Counted from the first letter of the stretch, positions 1 to 9,975 are shown. The stretch: DNA of 64,000 nucleotides from Vreelandella populi (GCF_003989825.1 NZ_RZHE01000011.1:62001-126000), one strand, 5' to 3'. The notes: generated from the letters alone by a model not told the origin. Translations and numbers: made by a program.

Positions 1-340
1 CTGCGTCTACTTCAATATCCACCGAGTTGATTCCGGCAAAGCACTTAAACAGTACGCCCTTGCCTTCCATTACCGGCTTGCTGGCCAGTGGGCCAAGATT
101 GCCCAGGCCCAAAATGGCGCTGCCATCGGTAATAACGGCTACCAAGTTACCCTTGCCCGTATAACGGTAAGCATTTTCTGGATCGCGAGCGATTTCGCGA
201 ACCGGCTCCGCGACGCCTGGACTGTATGCCAGTGCCAAGTCGCGGGCCGTTGCGGTGGGTTTGGTCAACTCCACCGACAGCTTGCCGGGAATCGGTTTTG
301 CATGATAGTCCAGCGCTGCCTGCTTGTTTGCATCCGTCAT
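1..340 (-). CDS. maeB: NAD(P)-dependent malic enzyme, N-terminal part (truncated by window edge)
   Basis: Only the first 113 codons are inside the window; the gene continues past base 1. The start codon is the ATG read from 340 to 338. The visible protein begins MTDANKQAALDYHAKPIPGK and contains the malic-enzyme signatures LAYSPGVAEPVREIA and GSAILGLGNLGP, the latter near residue 72, where the substrate and metal-binding domain begins. The family decarboxylates malate to pyruvate with production of NAD(P)H. The early GKLSVELTKP and YSPGVAEP signatures fit the MaeB type, whose members often carry a C-terminal phosphotransacetylase-like domain, but that part is outside the window. It lies upstream of rpmE and priA, as in Pseudomonas. 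Cofactor preference cannot be judged. Confidence 0.9.
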   Translation of the reverse strand, partial: MTDANKQAALDYHAKPIPGKLSVELTKPTATARDLALAYSPGVAEPVREIARDPENAYRYTGKGNLVAVITDGSAILGLGNLGPLASKPVMEGKGVLFKCFAGINSVDIEVDA

Positions 341-651
341 GGTCGCGTCCAATTAGCCTAAAGTAGATAAGTCCTTTCAGAATATAGAAAAACTCAAGAA
401 GCCTCAAGCACGCCGTCAACCCAAAAAGAAACCTATCCTTTTTAGCGAATTTCCCTCACGTTAATTACTTTTCACAGCTATTTACTGAAACTTATGCAAG
501 TGAGCGTTAGCTATAACGCTTTGCTTATTGCTGTAATGCAGCATTTATGGAAATTTCTTCCATTCTCATAGGCAATAAAAAAACCCACGCCGGAGCGTGG
601 GTTCTTCTACAACGCACGTGATGTGCTTGCAGTAGGCTGATCCGGTAAGGA
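341..651. other. Intergenic region between maeB and rpmE
   Basis: No gene is supported in these 311 bases. The stretch is more AT-rich than its surroundings and must hold the maeB promoter on the minus strand and the rpmE terminator at 577-603. A small 7-bp inverted repeat, AGCGTTA at 503-509 and TAACGCT at 514-520, lies about 165 bases upstream of the maeB start. No clear promoter hexamers could be assigned. Confidence 0.5.
577..603 (-). terminator. Rho-independent terminator of rpmE
   Basis: A perfect 9-bp stem (AACCCACGC at 582-590, GCGTGGGTT at 595-603) with a 4-base loop is followed on the minus strand by a run of T (the A-run at 577-583). It sits about 50 bases after the rpmE stop codon, so it ends rpmE transcription before maeB. 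Confidence 0.85.
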
Positions 652-867
652 TTAGCCGCGCTTGACAGCAGCGCCGAAACGCTTGTTGAAGCGCTCTACG
701 CGGCCACCGGTGGTCGCTTGCTTCTGCTTGCCCGTGTAGAAGGGGTGGCAGTTGGAGCATACGTCCAGCGAGAAATCCTGGCCAGAAGTAGAACCAACCT
801 GGAAGCTAGCACCGCAAGAGCAGTTAGCGGTGACCGTGTTGTAATTCGGGTGAATACCTTGTCTCAT
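652..867 (-). CDS. rpmE: 50S ribosomal protein L31
   Basis: This 71-residue protein is full length for bacterial L31. It starts [19 protein letters not shown] and contains the zinc-binding cysteines: CSCG near residue 16 and CSNCH near residue 37. It is therefore the zinc-containing C+ type rather than the zinc-free paralogue used under zinc starvation. L31 joins the large and small subunits at the central protuberance. The gene is monocistronic, read away from priA, and ends at a clear terminator. No Zur-like operator was recognised upstream; a perfect 10-bp palindrome TAACCGGTTA at 942-951 lies in the divergent promoter region. Confidence 0.97.
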   Translation of the reverse strand: MRQGIHPNYNTVTANCSCGASFQVGSTSGQDFSLDVCSNCHPFYTGKQKQATTGGRVERFNKRFGAAVKRG

Positions 868-1015
868 CGTGATGACCTCATAAGCTATATGCCGCCACCT
901 GATCCGTTGCCAGGCACCGCATACGGGTTTGGAAAAACTGCTAACCGGTTAACCACTCGATCGTTTAGATTCTGAGCGGCCGTATATTTTAGCAAAACTT
1001 ATCGCCGGAGGCCAA

Positions 1016-3235
1016 TTGCCTGACTCTGTTTCTTTGCAGGTGCTAAAAATCGCCTTGCCATCCCCACTGCGCCGCCTGTTTGACTATTTGCCGGCCAATC
1101 GGCCTCCCCCCTGCGGATGGCAGCCGGGGCTTCGCGTGCGCGTGCCTTTTGGACGGCGCGACGTGGTGGGTGTGGTTGTTGAACTTGCGAATGGCAGCGA
1201 GCTGCCACGCAGTCAGCTACGCGCCGTTACCGAGGCGCTGGACGACGCTCCTTTACCCGAAGACTGGCTATGGCTGTGCCGCTTTGCTGCGCGCTACTAC
1301 CAGCACAGCCTGGGCGATACGCTCCACCACGCCATGCCGGCCAGGCTGCGTCAGGGTCACCCCATGGCCGGGCGCACGCAAACGCTATGGCTTGCCAATA
1401 CGCAAGCGTCTTCGGATTTAAGCCGCGCTCCAAAACAGGCAGAGCTCTATGCGCTGCTTCGCCAGCATCCCCACGGCCTGCCCACTCGGGCAGTCAGCGC
1501 TCACGGGTTTACCCGAGAACAGCTTTCCGCGTTAATGAAAAAGGGCTTGGCAAGCCAGCGGGAAATTACCCTGACGGCTCCCGAGCCGCCCAGCGGCAGC
1601 CTGCTTGCTACACCGGCGCTGCCCCTCAACCGCGAACAAGCAACGGTGCTTTCAGCACTGCACGAAAAGCTAGATAGCTACCACCCTTGCCTGCTTGAGG
1701 GTGTGACCGGCAGTGGCAAAACAGAAGTGTATCTACAGCTTATTGAGGCGGTAGCCGCCAAGGGCAAGCAGTCGCTGGTGCTGGTGCCGGAAATCGGCCT
1801 GACCCCGCAAACCCTGGCGCGCTTTAGAAACCGCTTTCGCGTTCCCGTAGTGGCTTTGCACTCGGGTTTGACCGACCCCGAGCGGCTGGATGTCTGGGAA
1901 GCCGCGGCAAACGGGCGGGCACTGATTATCATCGGGACGCGCTCGGCAATCTTTACCCCGCTTGCCAATCCGGGTGCAATCATTGTCGATGAGGAGCACG
2001 ACGGCTCTTACAAGCAGCACGACGGGCTTCGCTACCACGCCCGGGACCTGGCCGTGGCGCGCGCCCACTACCATGGCATTCCGTTGCTGCTGGGCAGCGC
2101 CACGCCCTCGCTCGAAAGTCTGCAACAGGCACTGTCCGGCAGCTACCGCCATTTGCGGCTTACCCAGCGCCCCAGCCGCCATCAGCCGGCCAAGCTCGAG
2201 TTGATCGATTTACGCCACCAGCGTCGCCAGGGCGGCTTGCTGCCTGGCGCCATCAAGGCGATCAAGTCAACGCTTGCCGCGGGTAAGCAGGTGCTGATCT
2301 TTATCAACCGGCGTGGCTTTGCGCCCACCCTTGCCTGCCACGCCTGCGGCTGGATAGCGGAGTGCGGCCAGTGTGATTCACGCATGACGCTGCACCGCCA
2401 ACCGCCGTTGCTCGCCTGCCACCACTGCGATAGCCGTCGGGCGCTTCCAGATGCCTGCCCCGAGTGCGGCAGCGGCGACCTGCGTGCGCTGGGCAGCGGC
2501 ACCGAGCGCACCGAAGAGACACTGCAAGGCCTCTTTCCTAAAGTGACCGTGCACCGTATCGACCGTGACAGCACGCGCAAGAAAGACAGCTTCGAGCAGA
2601 TACTCAAGGAGATCCAGCGCGGCGAACCCTGCCTGCTGGTGGGGACGCAGATGCTCGCCAAAGGCCACCACCTGCCCCACGTGACGCTGGTCGTGGTCAT
2701 CAATGCCGACGGCGGCTTGTATGCGGCCGATTTTCGCGCGCTTGAACATAGCGCTCAGCTTCTGGAGCAGGTTGCCGGGCGCGCCGGTCGGGCGGCCGAT
2801 CGGGGCCGGGTATTGGTACAAACCCTGCATCCGGATGATCCGCACCTGGGCCAGCTCGCCGAACAGGGCTATGGGGCGCTGGCCAGAAATCTGCTTGAAG
2901 AGCGCCGTTTGGCCCAACTGCCGCCATTCACCTTCATGGCGCTTTTACGCATTGAAAGCCCCAAGGAGGAAGCCGCGCTAGCGCTTGCCCAGCAGGCCGG
3001 TCAGGCGCTTCGCCAATGGCTCAAGGAAACAGCACTTGCCACCAACTGCCTGGGTCCTGTGCCTGCGCCCATGGAGCGTCGCCAGAACCGCTACCATATT
3101 CACCTGATGCTGGCCGCCGGCAAGCGCAGTCAGCTGCACGCCGCCGCCAGTTGGCTTGTGCAATGGCTGGAAGCCAATCGCGAGGCGCGCAAGGTGCGCT
3201 GGTCGATTGATATCGACCCGCAAACGCTTGCCTGA
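1016..3235 (+). CDS. priA: Primosomal replication restart helicase PriA
   Basis: A 739-residue protein, the usual PriA length. It reloads the replisome at stalled forks by 3'-to-5' helicase action and DnaB recruitment. An N-terminal DNA-binding domain (KIALPSPLRRLFDYLPANR) is followed by the helicase core with Walker A GVTGSGKTEVY near residue 230 and the DEEH box near 325. The paired-cysteine zinc region (CHACGWIAECGQCDSR, then CHHCDS and CPECGSG) lies near residues 440-490, followed by helicase motifs including GTQMLAKGHH and QVAGRAGRA. The chosen start is TTG at 1016 because GGAGG precedes it at 1006-1010. argS follows on the same strand after a 213-base gap. Confidence 0.96.
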   Translation: MPDSVSLQVLKIALPSPLRRLFDYLPANRPPPCGWQPGLRVRVPFGRRDVVGVVVELANGSELPRSQLRAVTEALDDAPLPEDWLWLCRFAARYYQHSLGDTLHHAMPARLRQGHPMAGRTQTLWLANTQASSDLSRAPKQAELYALLRQHPHGLPTRAVSAHGFTREQLSALMKKGLASQREITLTAPEPPSGSLLATPALPLNREQATVLSALHEKLDSYHPCLLEGVTGSGKTEVYLQLIEAVAAKGKQSLVLVPEIGLTPQTLARFRNRFRVPVVALHSGLTDPERLDVWEAAANGRALIIIGTRSAIFTPLANPGAIIVDEEHDGSYKQHDGLRYHARDLAVARAHYHGIPLLLGSATPSLESLQQALSGSYRHLRLTQRPSRHQPAKLELIDLRHQRRQGGLLPGAIKAIKSTLAAGKQVLIFINRRGFAPTLACHACGWIAECGQCDSRMTLHRQPPLLACHHCDSRRALPDACPECGSGDLRALGSGTERTEETLQGLFPKVTVHRIDRDSTRKKDSFEQILKEIQRGEPCLLVGTQMLAKGHHLPHVTLVVVINADGGLYAADFRALEHSAQLLEQVAGRAGRAADRGRVLVQTLHPDDPHLGQLAEQGYGALARNLLEERRLAQLPPFTFMALLRIESPKEEAALALAQQAGQALRQWLKETALATNCLGPVPAPMERRQNRYHIHLMLAAGKRSQLHAAASWLVQWLEANREARKVRWSIDIDPQTLA

Positions 3236-3448
3236 GCGTTGCAACTGCCCTTGAAAATATAGCCAGCCCGCTGATCTGGCAGAAAGACTTGAGACATTGA
3301 TCGCATCAACAACTTTGAAACTGGGCGCCAAATGCTGATAATGACCGTTTTGCCGCTGCACCTAGGCCAGGTTGATACACCTAATGTTGATGCACCTAGA
3401 CAAGTGCGCGCCTGCACACGCCGCCACCGACGTTATCCGGATACCTAA

Positions 3449-5134
3449 ATGAAAGACACGATTATTTCCCTGCTCAACGGCGCCGTAGACGCGCTAAAGC
3501 ACCAAGGCGTGCTGCCCGCTGACCTTCAGCCCACTATCAAAGTCGACCCCACCAAAGACAAGGCCCACGGCGATTACGCGACCAATCTGGCGCTGATGCT
3601 GGCCAAACCTGCCGGTAAAAATCCCCGTGAGCTGGCCGGTGCGTTGATTGCCGCACTGCCCGAAAGCGACGCTATCCAGAAAACCGAGATTGCAGGCCCC
3701 GGCTTTATCAACTTTTTTGCCGCCGCCGACGCCGCTGCGCAAATTGTCGCCCAGGTGCTGGATAGCGGTGATGCCTTTGGCCGTAGCCTGGTGGGCAAAG
3801 GTGAAAAGGTGCAGGTTGAATTCGTTTCCGCCAACCCCACGGGCCCCCTGCACGTGGGCCACGGTCGGGGCGCGGCCATTGGTGACTGCTTAAGTCGCCT
3901 GCTGGAAGCCACGGGTTACGACGTTACCCGCGAGTTCTACTACAACGATGCGGGTGCCCAGATCGCCAACCTGGCGCGCTCGGTGCAGGCGCGCGCCAAG
4001 GGCCTGGGCCCGGACGACGCCAGCTGGCCGGAAGACGGCTACCGCGGCGAATACATTATTGATGTCGCCAACGACTATCTGGCCGGCAAAACCGTGACCG
4101 CAGATGATCGTGAAGTGACGGCCAAAGCTAACCCCGACGACCTGGACGCCATTCAGGAGTTTGCCGTGGCCTGGCTGCGCCGCGAACAGGACCTGGACCT
4201 CAAAGCCTTTGGCGTCGAGTTTGACGTTTACTTCCTCGAATCCTCGCTTTACGAAGATGGCAAGGTGGACGAAACGGTCGAAAAACTCGTCGCCAACGGC
4301 CATACCTATGAAGAAGACGGCGCCATGTGGCTGCGCACTACCGACTTCGGAGATGACAAGGACCGCGTCATGCGCAAGCGTGAAGGCGGCTACACCTACT
4401 TCCTGCCCGACGTGGCCTACCACCTGAACAAGTGGCAGCGCGGCTTTACCACGGTGATCAATGAACAGGGCGCCGACCACCACTCGACCGTCACCCGGGT
4501 TCGTGCAGGGCTTCAGGCGCTGGAAGTGGGCATTCCCAAGGGCTGGCCAGATTACGTGCTGCACCAGATGGTGATGGTTACACGCTCAGGCGTTGAGGTG
4601 AAACTTTCCAAGCGTGCCGGTAGCTACGTCACGGTGCGCGATTTGATCGACGAAGTAGGCCGGGATGCCACTCGCTTCTTCCTGGCGGCGCGCCGTGCCG
4701 ACTCACAACTGACGTTTGATATCGACCTGGCGCGCTCGCAGTCCAACGACAACCCGGTGTACTACATCCAGTACGCACACGCCCGGGTCAGCAGCATGCT
4801 GCGCAAGGCCGAAGCTGCTGACCAGCCGTTTGACCACGCGCGGGCCATGGCTAACCTGGCCCTGCTGGATAGCGATCAGGAAAAGGCTGTACTTAACCGC
4901 CTAGCGCGCTACCCAGAGGTTGTTCAGACCGCCGCCAGAAACCGTGAACCGCAGCAAGTGGCTCAGTACCTGCTGGATCTGGCCGGCGATTTCCACACCT
5001 GCTACAACGCGGTCAAGGTAATGGTCGACGACGACACATTGCGTAATGTTCGACTGGCGCTTGGCCTGGCGACTCGTCAGGTGCTGCGCAATGGGCTGGA
5101 TCTGATGGGCGTCAGCGCCCCAGAGGAGATGTAA
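3449..5134 (+). CDS. argS: Arginyl-tRNA synthetase
   Basis: A 561-residue class I synthetase that charges tRNA-Arg. The N-terminal additional domain leads to the HIGH signature, here [16 protein letters not shown] near residue 126. The KMSKS-equivalent loop is [17 protein letters not shown] near residue 385. The C-terminal helical DALR anticodon-binding domain includes [17 protein letters not shown] and ends ...[13 protein letters not shown]. The start ATG at 3449 gives the expected N-terminus [17 protein letters not shown]. The SPOR-domain gene starts only three bases after the stop, so the two are probably co-transcribed. The same neighbourhood occurs in Pseudomonas. Confidence 0.97.
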   Translation: MKDTIISLLNGAVDALKHQGVLPADLQPTIKVDPTKDKAHGDYATNLALMLAKPAGKNPRELAGALIAALPESDAIQKTEIAGPGFINFFAAADAAAQIVAQVLDSGDAFGRSLVGKGEKVQVEFVSANPTGPLHVGHGRGAAIGDCLSRLLEATGYDVTREFYYNDAGAQIANLARSVQARAKGLGPDDASWPEDGYRGEYIIDVANDYLAGKTVTADDREVTAKANPDDLDAIQEFAVAWLRREQDLDLKAFGVEFDVYFLESSLYEDGKVDETVEKLVANGHTYEEDGAMWLRTTDFGDDKDRVMRKREGGYTYFLPDVAYHLNKWQRGFTTVINEQGADHHSTVTRVRAGLQALEVGIPKGWPDYVLHQMVMVTRSGVEVKLSKRAGSYVTVRDLIDEVGRDATRFFLAARRADSQLTFDIDLARSQSNDNPVYYIQYAHARVSSMLRKAEAADQPFDHARAMANLALLDSDQEKAVLNRLARYPEVVQTAARNREPQQVAQYLLDLAGDFHTCYNAVKVMVDDDTLRNVRLALGLATRQVLRNGLDLMGVSAPEEM

Positions 5135-5137
5135 TTC

Positions 5138-5869
5138 ATGGCTAGCCCGCGCAAAAAGCCCTCCCGCCGCGGCGCCACTTCGCAGCGCAAAGCCCCCCGC
5201 GCTGCCGGTGGCGGGTTCCGCCTGCCCGGTTGGCTCTGGGGGCTTGCCGGCATGGCGGCAGGCTTTTTCCTGGCCCAGCACCAGCACGGCACGGCACCCT
5301 GGCAGGACACATCTAATGACCAGCCCCAGGCAACAGTGCTTTCCAAACCGGAAAGCACTGAACGAGCCGCTGCACGGGATAGCGAATCAGCCAGCCAGCC
5401 CTCCATGCCTACCTTTGAGTTTTATACACTGCTGCCTGAAACCGAGGTGATTGCGCCGGGCGTTCGACTACCTTCCAACGTTACTCGCCCTGAAGTCGCC
5501 GAGCAGCCCGCCGCCGATGCTGATGATGCGCAAGCCCCAGGCGATGATCCGATTGCCCAGGTTATCGCGGCCAATACACGGCCCGAAGAGCAGGCAAGTG
5601 CCGTGCAACCGACAGCCGCCGCTAGCGCCGAGCCGAAACGCTACGTGCTCCAAGCCGCCTCTTTCCGCGAGCTAAGTGACGCCGAACAGTTGCGTGGCCG
5701 GTTACGCAACCTGAGCCTGCTGGCACAAATCAGCGAAGTACAGGCTGGCGGCGATACGTGGCACCGTGTCCAGGTAGGCCCCTATGAGGACACCCGCGAG
5801 CTAAACCGTGCCCAGGATTTAATGGCTACACAAGGCATTGAGCCCCTGTTGATTCAGCTGCAAAACTGA
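5138..5869 (+). CDS. SPOR-domain inner-membrane protein, FtsN-like
   Basis: The 243-residue protein has a short basic cytoplasmic head (RKKPSRRGATSQRK), one membrane segment at about residues 25-46 (LPGWLWGLAGMAAGFFLAQ), a long low-complexity Ala/Glu/Pro periplasmic linker, and a C-terminal SPOR domain at about 168-243 beginning RYVLQAASFRELSDAEQL. SPOR domains bind denuded septal peptidoglycan. This bitopic layout matches FtsN, the late divisome activator, and proteins at this position after argS are often annotated as cell division proteins. The essential FtsN segment is too poorly conserved to confirm by eye, so no symbol is assigned. It is translationally close to argS and ends at a strong terminator before hslV. 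Confidence 0.85.
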   Translation: MASPRKKPSRRGATSQRKAPRAAGGGFRLPGWLWGLAGMAAGFFLAQHQHGTAPWQDTSNDQPQATVLSKPESTERAAARDSESASQPSMPTFEFYTLLPETEVIAPGVRLPSNVTRPEVAEQPAADADDAQAPGDDPIAQVIAANTRPEEQASAVQPTAAASAEPKRYVLQAASFRELSDAEQLRGRLRNLSLLAQISEVQAGGDTWHRVQVGPYEDTRELNRAQDLMATQGIEPLLIQLQN

Positions 5870-5890
5870 TAAAGCGATGCGTGTTACCCG

Positions 5891-5921
5891 GCGGGCGGTT
5901 GATTTTTTATCAGCCGCCCGC
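5891..5921 (+). terminator. Strong hairpin after the SPOR gene
   Basis: A 13-bp stem with one G-T pair (GCGGGCGGTTGAT at 5891-5903 and ATCAGCCGCCCGC at 5909-5921) encloses a T-rich loop, about 20 bases after the SPOR gene stop. The downstream bases ACTTTATTG are only moderately T-rich. It probably separates the argS unit from hslVU. Confidence 0.65.
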
Positions 5922-6013
5922 ACTTTATTGTCCATCGTCTTTGTAAGCGGTCGCTTTTTCGTTAAGCGGCCGGTCAGTTACCGGGAGCAAGCCTCCCTCA
6001 AGGAGTCATCTCC

Positions 6014-6547
6014 ATGACCACTATCGTATCTGTACGTCGCGGTAATCAGGTTGCCCTGGCGGGCGACGGCCAAGTATCGCTTGGCAATACCGTGATGAAA
6101 GGCAACGCCAGCAAGGTGCGTCGCCTCTACCGTGGCAAGGTGCTTGCCGGTTTTGCAGGCGGCACTGCTGATGCGTTCACTCTGTTCGAGCGCTTCGAAG
6201 CCCAGCTTGAGAAGTACCAGGGCCACCTGACCAAGGCGGCCGTCGAGCTTGCCAAAGATTGGCGCACCGACCGCGCCCTGCGCCGGTTGGAAGCCTTACT
6301 TGCCGTAGCCGACCACAGCGCCTCGCTGATCATTACCGGCAACGGCGATGTGGTCGAACCTGAGCGCGGCATTATCGCCATCGGCTCAGGTGGCAACTTT
6401 GCTCAGGCGAGTGCCCGGGCGCTTCTGGAAAACACCGAACTTTCAGCGCGGGAAATTACCGAGAAATCGCTGCAAATCGCTGGTGACATCTGTGTATTCA
6501 CCAATCACCACGTGACGCTCGAAGAGCTGAATATCAACGAACGTTGA
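6014..6547 (+). CDS. hslV: ATP-dependent protease HslV (ClpQ) peptidase subunit
   Basis: The 177-residue proteasome-beta-like subunit begins [20 protein letters not shown]. Removal of Met exposes the nucleophile Thr2, the N-terminal catalytic residue of this family. [15 protein letters not shown] and the later [15 protein letters not shown] also match HslV. It forms a double hexamer capped by HslU and degrades misfolded and regulatory proteins in the cytoplasm. A good ribosome binding site (AAGGAG at 5999-6004) precedes the ATG. hslU follows after nine bases, so the subunits are made together. No convincing sigma-32 promoter was found upstream. Confidence 0.97.
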   Translation: MTTIVSVRRGNQVALAGDGQVSLGNTVMKGNASKVRRLYRGKVLAGFAGGTADAFTLFERFEAQLEKYQGHLTKAAVELAKDWRTDRALRRLEALLAVADHSASLIITGNGDVVEPERGIIAIGSGGNFAQASARALLENTELSAREITEKSLQIAGDICVFTNHHVTLEELNINER

Positions 6548-6556
6548 GGTTGCCTT

Positions 6557-7879
6557 ATGACTCAGATGACACCCCGCGAAATTGTTCATGCGCTTGATCA
6601 ATATATCATCGGCCAGCAGGATGCCAAACGCGCCGTGGCCATTGCGCTACGTAACCGCTGGCGCCGCATGCAGCTTGATGACGACTTGCGCCCCGAAGTT
6701 ACCCCAAAAAACATTTTGATGATTGGCCCCACGGGTGTGGGTAAAACTGAAATTGCCCGCCGTCTGGCCAAGCTTGCCCGCGCGCCGTTTATCAAGGTAG
6801 AGGCCACCAAATTCACTGAAGTGGGCTATGTAGGCCGCGACGTTGAGTCAATCATCCGCGACTTGATGGAAGCGGCCATCAAGATGGTGCGCGAACACGC
6901 CAAGGAAGAAGTCGGCCACCGCGCTGAAGATGCCGCCGAAGATCGCGTATTGGATGCTCTGCTGCCGCCACCCCGCGGTCAGGAAGACAAGCCCCGCGAA
7001 GATAACAGCACGCGCCAGTCGTTTCGCAAGAAGCTGCGCGAAGGCCAGCTGGACGATAAAGAGATCGATATCGAAGTATTGTCTCAGGGCCAGGGTGTCG
7101 ACATCATGACCCCGCCGGGCATGGAAGAGATGACCAGCCAGCTGCAGAGCCTGTTCTCCAGCATGGGCCAGCAAAAGCGCGAGCAGCGCCGGGTAACGGT
7201 TAAAGAAGCCTTGGTGCTTCTGCGCGATGAAGAAGCGGGCAAGCTGGTCAATGAAGATGAGATCAAGGCACGCGCTGTTGAGTCCGTCGAGCAGCACGGC
7301 ATCGTGTTCCTGGATGAGATCGACAAGGTCGCCAAGGGCAGCGGGCAGTCCAGCGGTGGCGAAGTCTCCCGCGAAGGCGTGCAGCGCGACCTGCTACCGC
7401 TGATCGAAGGGTCCACTGTCTCTACCAAGTACGGCATGGTGAAAACCGATCACATCCTGTTTATTGCTTCGGGTGCCTTCCACCTGTCGCGCCCGTCGGA
7501 TCTAATCCCCGAGCTTCAGGGCCGCCTGCCGATTCGCGTTGAGCTCGATGCGCTCACCCCGAATGATTTCAAGCGCATCCTGACCGAGCCGTCGGCATCA
7601 TTAACCAGGCAGTATCAGGCACTACTGGCAACCGAAGGATTGGATATTGAGTTTACCCCCGATGGTATCGAGCGTATTGCGGAGATCTCCTGGCAGGTAA
7701 ACGAAGGCACCGAAAATATCGGCGCCCGCCGCCTCCACACCGTGATGGAGCGCCTGTTGGAAGAGGCCTCGTTCAAGGGGGGCGATATGGATAGCCCGCT
7801 GACCATCGATGCGGACTACGTGAACGCTCAGTTGGGCGAATTAGCCGTCGACGAAGATCTGTCGCGCTATATTCTGTAA
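6557..7879 (+). CDS. hslU: HslU (ClpY) ATPase, unfoldase subunit of HslUV
   Basis: A 440-residue AAA+ ATPase of normal length. It starts [20 protein letters not shown], followed by Walker [14 protein letters not shown] near residue 57, the pore-loop region [16 protein letters not shown], the charged intermediate I-domain at about 110-245 ([16 protein letters not shown]), Walker [10 protein letters not shown] near 250, sensor residues around [14 protein letters not shown], and the C-terminal tail EDLSRYIL, which in this family inserts into HslV and activates it. Pairing directly after hslV shows it is the partner subunit. Confidence 0.98.
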   Translation: MTQMTPREIVHALDQYIIGQQDAKRAVAIALRNRWRRMQLDDDLRPEVTPKNILMIGPTGVGKTEIARRLAKLARAPFIKVEATKFTEVGYVGRDVESIIRDLMEAAIKMVREHAKEEVGHRAEDAAEDRVLDALLPPPRGQEDKPREDNSTRQSFRKKLREGQLDDKEIDIEVLSQGQGVDIMTPPGMEEMTSQLQSLFSSMGQQKREQRRVTVKEALVLLRDEEAGKLVNEDEIKARAVESVEQHGIVFLDEIDKVAKGSGQSSGGEVSREGVQRDLLPLIEGSTVSTKYGMVKTDHILFIASGAFHLSRPSDLIPELQGRLPIRVELDALTPNDFKRILTEPSASLTRQYQALLATEGLDIEFTPDGIERIAEISWQVNEGTENIGARRLHTVMERLLEEASFKGGDMDSPLTIDADYVNAQLGELAVDEDLSRYIL

Positions 7880-7984
7880 ATCCGCCCATCGGTATGGATG
7901 AAGACAGCTTGCCCTTGCGCATTCGCTACGGCTTAAATCGCGGGGCAAACTGCTTTTTACCGTCTATCGTCACGAGGTGATGTC

Positions 7985-8380
7985 ATGAACGCTCCTACCC
8001 CCGCCCCCATTCCCCGCCGGGTTCACTACCACAAGCAGGCTCGTGAGCTGGAGCTTGGCTACTCAAACGGCGACAGCTATCGACTGCCGGTCGAGCTTTT
8101 ACGGGTCTATTCCCCGTCTGCCGAGGTGCGCGGCCACGGTGGCGACAGCGCCGTGCTGCAGGTGGGCAAAAAGCTCGTCGGGCTTGAGAACATTACCCAG
8201 TCGGGCAACTATGCGTTAAAGCTTTCTTTTGATGATGGCCACAACAGCGGCCTTTACAGCTGGGAGTATCTGTTCGAGCTTGCCACTCACCAGCAGGCGT
8301 ACTGGGATAACTACCTACAGCGTCTTGCCGACGCCGGTGCTTCACGGGAGCCCGCAAGCATTCATTTCAAGGCACTCTAA
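7985..8380 (+). CDS. DUF971 / gamma-butyrobetaine hydroxylase-like N-terminal domain protein
   Basis: A 131-residue soluble protein consisting almost entirely of one DUF971 domain. Recognisable parts are RRVHYHKQARELELGYSNGDSYRLPVELLRV and the GNYALKLSFDDGHNSGLYSWEYL segment, the latter typical of the GBBH-like N-terminal fold. The stand-alone bacterial form has no established reaction; links to iron-sulfur proteins have been proposed for related domains. A GAGGTGATGTC ribosome binding site precedes the ATG. It lies between hslU and ubiE. In Pseudomonas the homologous gene also follows hslU, but polyhydroxyalkanoate genes then intervene before ubiE; here they are absent. Confidence 0.85.
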   Translation: MNAPTPAPIPRRVHYHKQARELELGYSNGDSYRLPVELLRVYSPSAEVRGHGGDSAVLQVGKKLVGLENITQSGNYALKLSFDDGHNSGLYSWEYLFELATHQQAYWDNYLQRLADAGASREPASIHFKAL

Positions 8381-8501
8381 TACAGCGCGCCTGCTCAGGC
8401 GCAGACAAATCGGGGCAGACAAGGCTACAATATCGTCAATCTTTTAACACGGCGACCACCTGGTCGATTGTTACCGCCTCGAACTCGGGAGCTAGAGCCC
8501 C

Positions 8502-9257
8502 ATGCGCCCCACGGAAAAACGCACCACCGATTTTGGTTACCAAGAAGTCCCGGTCGATGAAAAAGCATCACGTGTGGCGGATGTCTTCCACTCTGTCGCC
8601 GCCCGTTACGACGTAATGAACGATTTGATGTCGATGGGTATTCACCGTATCTGGAAACGCTTCACCATCGAGCGTGCGGGCGTGCGCCCCGGCCAGCATG
8701 TACTGGATATTGCAGGGGGTACAGGCGATTTAACGCTTAAGTTTTCACGTTTAGTTGGCCCGCGAGGCAAAGTGGTTCTGGCCGATATCAACGCCTCGAT
8801 GCTTAAGGTGGGCCGCGACAAGCTGATCGACAACGGCGTCGGCGGTAACGTGGAGTACGTTCAGGCCAACGCCGAATGCCTGCCGTTCCCGGACAACAGT
8901 TTTGACTGCATCACGATTGCCTTTGGCCTGCGTAACGTCACTGACAAAGACGCTGCGCTTCGCTCCATGGCACGAGTGCTGAAACCGGGTGGCCGCCTGC
9001 TGGTGCTGGAGTTCTCCAAACCCAACAACCCGCTACTCTCCAAAGCCTATGATGAGTACTCATTCCGCCTGCTGCCTAAAATGGGTGAGCTTGTTGCAGG
9101 CGATAGCGAAAGCTATCGGTACTTGGCTGAATCCATCCGTATGCACCCGGACCAGGAAACACTCAAGGCCATGATGGAAGCTGCGGGCCTTGAGCGGGTG
9201 GAGTACACCAATCTTACTGGCGGCATCGTCGCCTTGCACCGCGGCATCAAACTATGA
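8502..9257 (+). CDS. ubiE: Ubiquinone/menaquinone C-methyltransferase UbiE
   Basis: This 251-residue SAM-dependent methyltransferase has the family opening [22 protein letters not shown], the SAM motif [16 protein letters not shown] near residue 70, and the UbiE signatures [17 protein letters not shown] and [18 protein letters not shown]. It methylates the ring carbon of the demethoxy-quinol intermediate in ubiquinone synthesis. The end of the gene ([12 protein letters not shown]) is typical. ubiJ and ubiB follow on the same strand, giving the classical ubiE-ubiJ-ubiB operon. A small inverted repeat (CGACCA/TGGTCG, 8451-8464) lies in the leader. Confidence 0.97.
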   Translation: MRPTEKRTTDFGYQEVPVDEKASRVADVFHSVAARYDVMNDLMSMGIHRIWKRFTIERAGVRPGQHVLDIAGGTGDLTLKFSRLVGPRGKVVLADINASMLKVGRDKLIDNGVGGNVEYVQANAECLPFPDNSFDCITIAFGLRNVTDKDAALRSMARVLKPGGRLLVLEFSKPNNPLLSKAYDEYSFRLLPKMGELVAGDSESYRYLAESIRMHPDQETLKAMMEAAGLERVEYTNLTGGIVALHRGIKL

Positions 9258-9315
9258 CGTTGCAGCCACTGATGATCTGGCAACGCCTCAAAGTGTCCCT
9301 TATCAAGAGGTTAGC

Positions 9316-9975
9316 ATGCTGGTAACCCCGACCCTGCTATTGGCCGGTTGTGAACGCACGCTTAATGCCCTGCTGGCCCGTGACCCTGCGGCTCCTTCCC
9401 GCCTGGCAGCGTTGGCCGGTAGCCGTCTGCTGGTCCGCCTGGAAAAGCCTCATCTCCAGCTGGTGCTGCACTACCATCTGGCGGGGGTTGATCTGCTGCG
9501 CGGCGACGATGTAGAAGAGACTGACGTGGATGCGGTGGTAGAGCTTACTCCGGAAACGTTTTCCGAGTGGGTCAGCGGGGCATCCATTGAGAGGCTCATG
9601 TTTGACGGCAAACTTGCCGTTCGCGGCCAAATCCATCTACTGGAAGCCACGCGTGATTTGCTGTTTGATCTTGATATCGACTGGGAAGGCGAGCTTGCTC
9701 GCTGGCTGGGCGATATGCCGGCCCACTCGCTTGCCGAGGGGGTACGCCGCCTGACACGCTGGGGGCTGCGTGCCAAGGACGAGCTTCTTCAGGATGTCTC
9801 TGAATATGTGTTTGAAGAAGCCCGCCTGTTGCCAGGCCGCCAGCAGCGTGACTTGCTGCGCGACCACCTGACCGAGCTTGAAGTGGCTACCGACCGTCTG
9901 GAAGCGCGCCTTAATCGGCTGCACCGACGCTTAACCCTTGAAACATCGCCTGCCTCCCAGGAGTCGTCTTCATGA
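9316..9975 (+). CDS. ubiJ: Ubiquinone biosynthesis accessory factor UbiJ (SCP2-domain protein)
   Basis: The 219-residue protein begins [20 protein letters not shown] and carries an SCP2-type lipid-binding region in the first 110 residues, including [17 protein letters not shown] and [21 protein letters not shown] charged C-terminal coiled coil ([20 protein letters not shown]) follows. UbiJ scaffolds the aerobic Ubi complex and presents hydrophobic intermediates. The reading frame is open back to 9190, but the ATG at 9316 is preferred because AAGAGG precedes it at 9305-9310 and the longer form would overlap ubiE. Its stop overlaps the ubiB start by four bases (ATGA), indicating translational coupling. 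Confidence 0.92.
   Translation: MLVTPTLLLAGCERTLNALLARDPAAPSRLAALAGSRLLVRLEKPHLQLVLHYHLAGVDLLRGDDVEETDVDAVVELTPETFSEWVSGASIERLMFDGKLAVRGQIHLLEATRDLLFDLDIDWEGELARWLGDMPAHSLAEGVRRLTRWGLRAKDELLQDVSEYVFEEARLLPGRQQRDLLRDHLTELEVATDRLEARLNRLHRRLTLETSPASQESSS

Noticed and set aside
868..1015. Zur operator upstream of rpmE
   Set aside because: The palindrome TAACCGGTTA is too short and lacks the AT-rich core of Zur sites; the L31 is the zinc-containing form.
2182..2703. 173-residue minus-strand open frame
   Set aside because: It is antisense to the PriA zinc and helicase region; Ser/Arg-rich composition marks it as a shadow.
3890..4564. 224-residue open frame on the minus strand
   Set aside because: It lies wholly antisense to argS, has no ribosome binding site or recognisable domain, and its length follows from codon bias of the real gene.
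5922..6013. Sigma-32 heat-shock promoter upstream of hslV
   Set aside because: I found no pair resembling CTTGAAA and CCCCAT with proper spacing.
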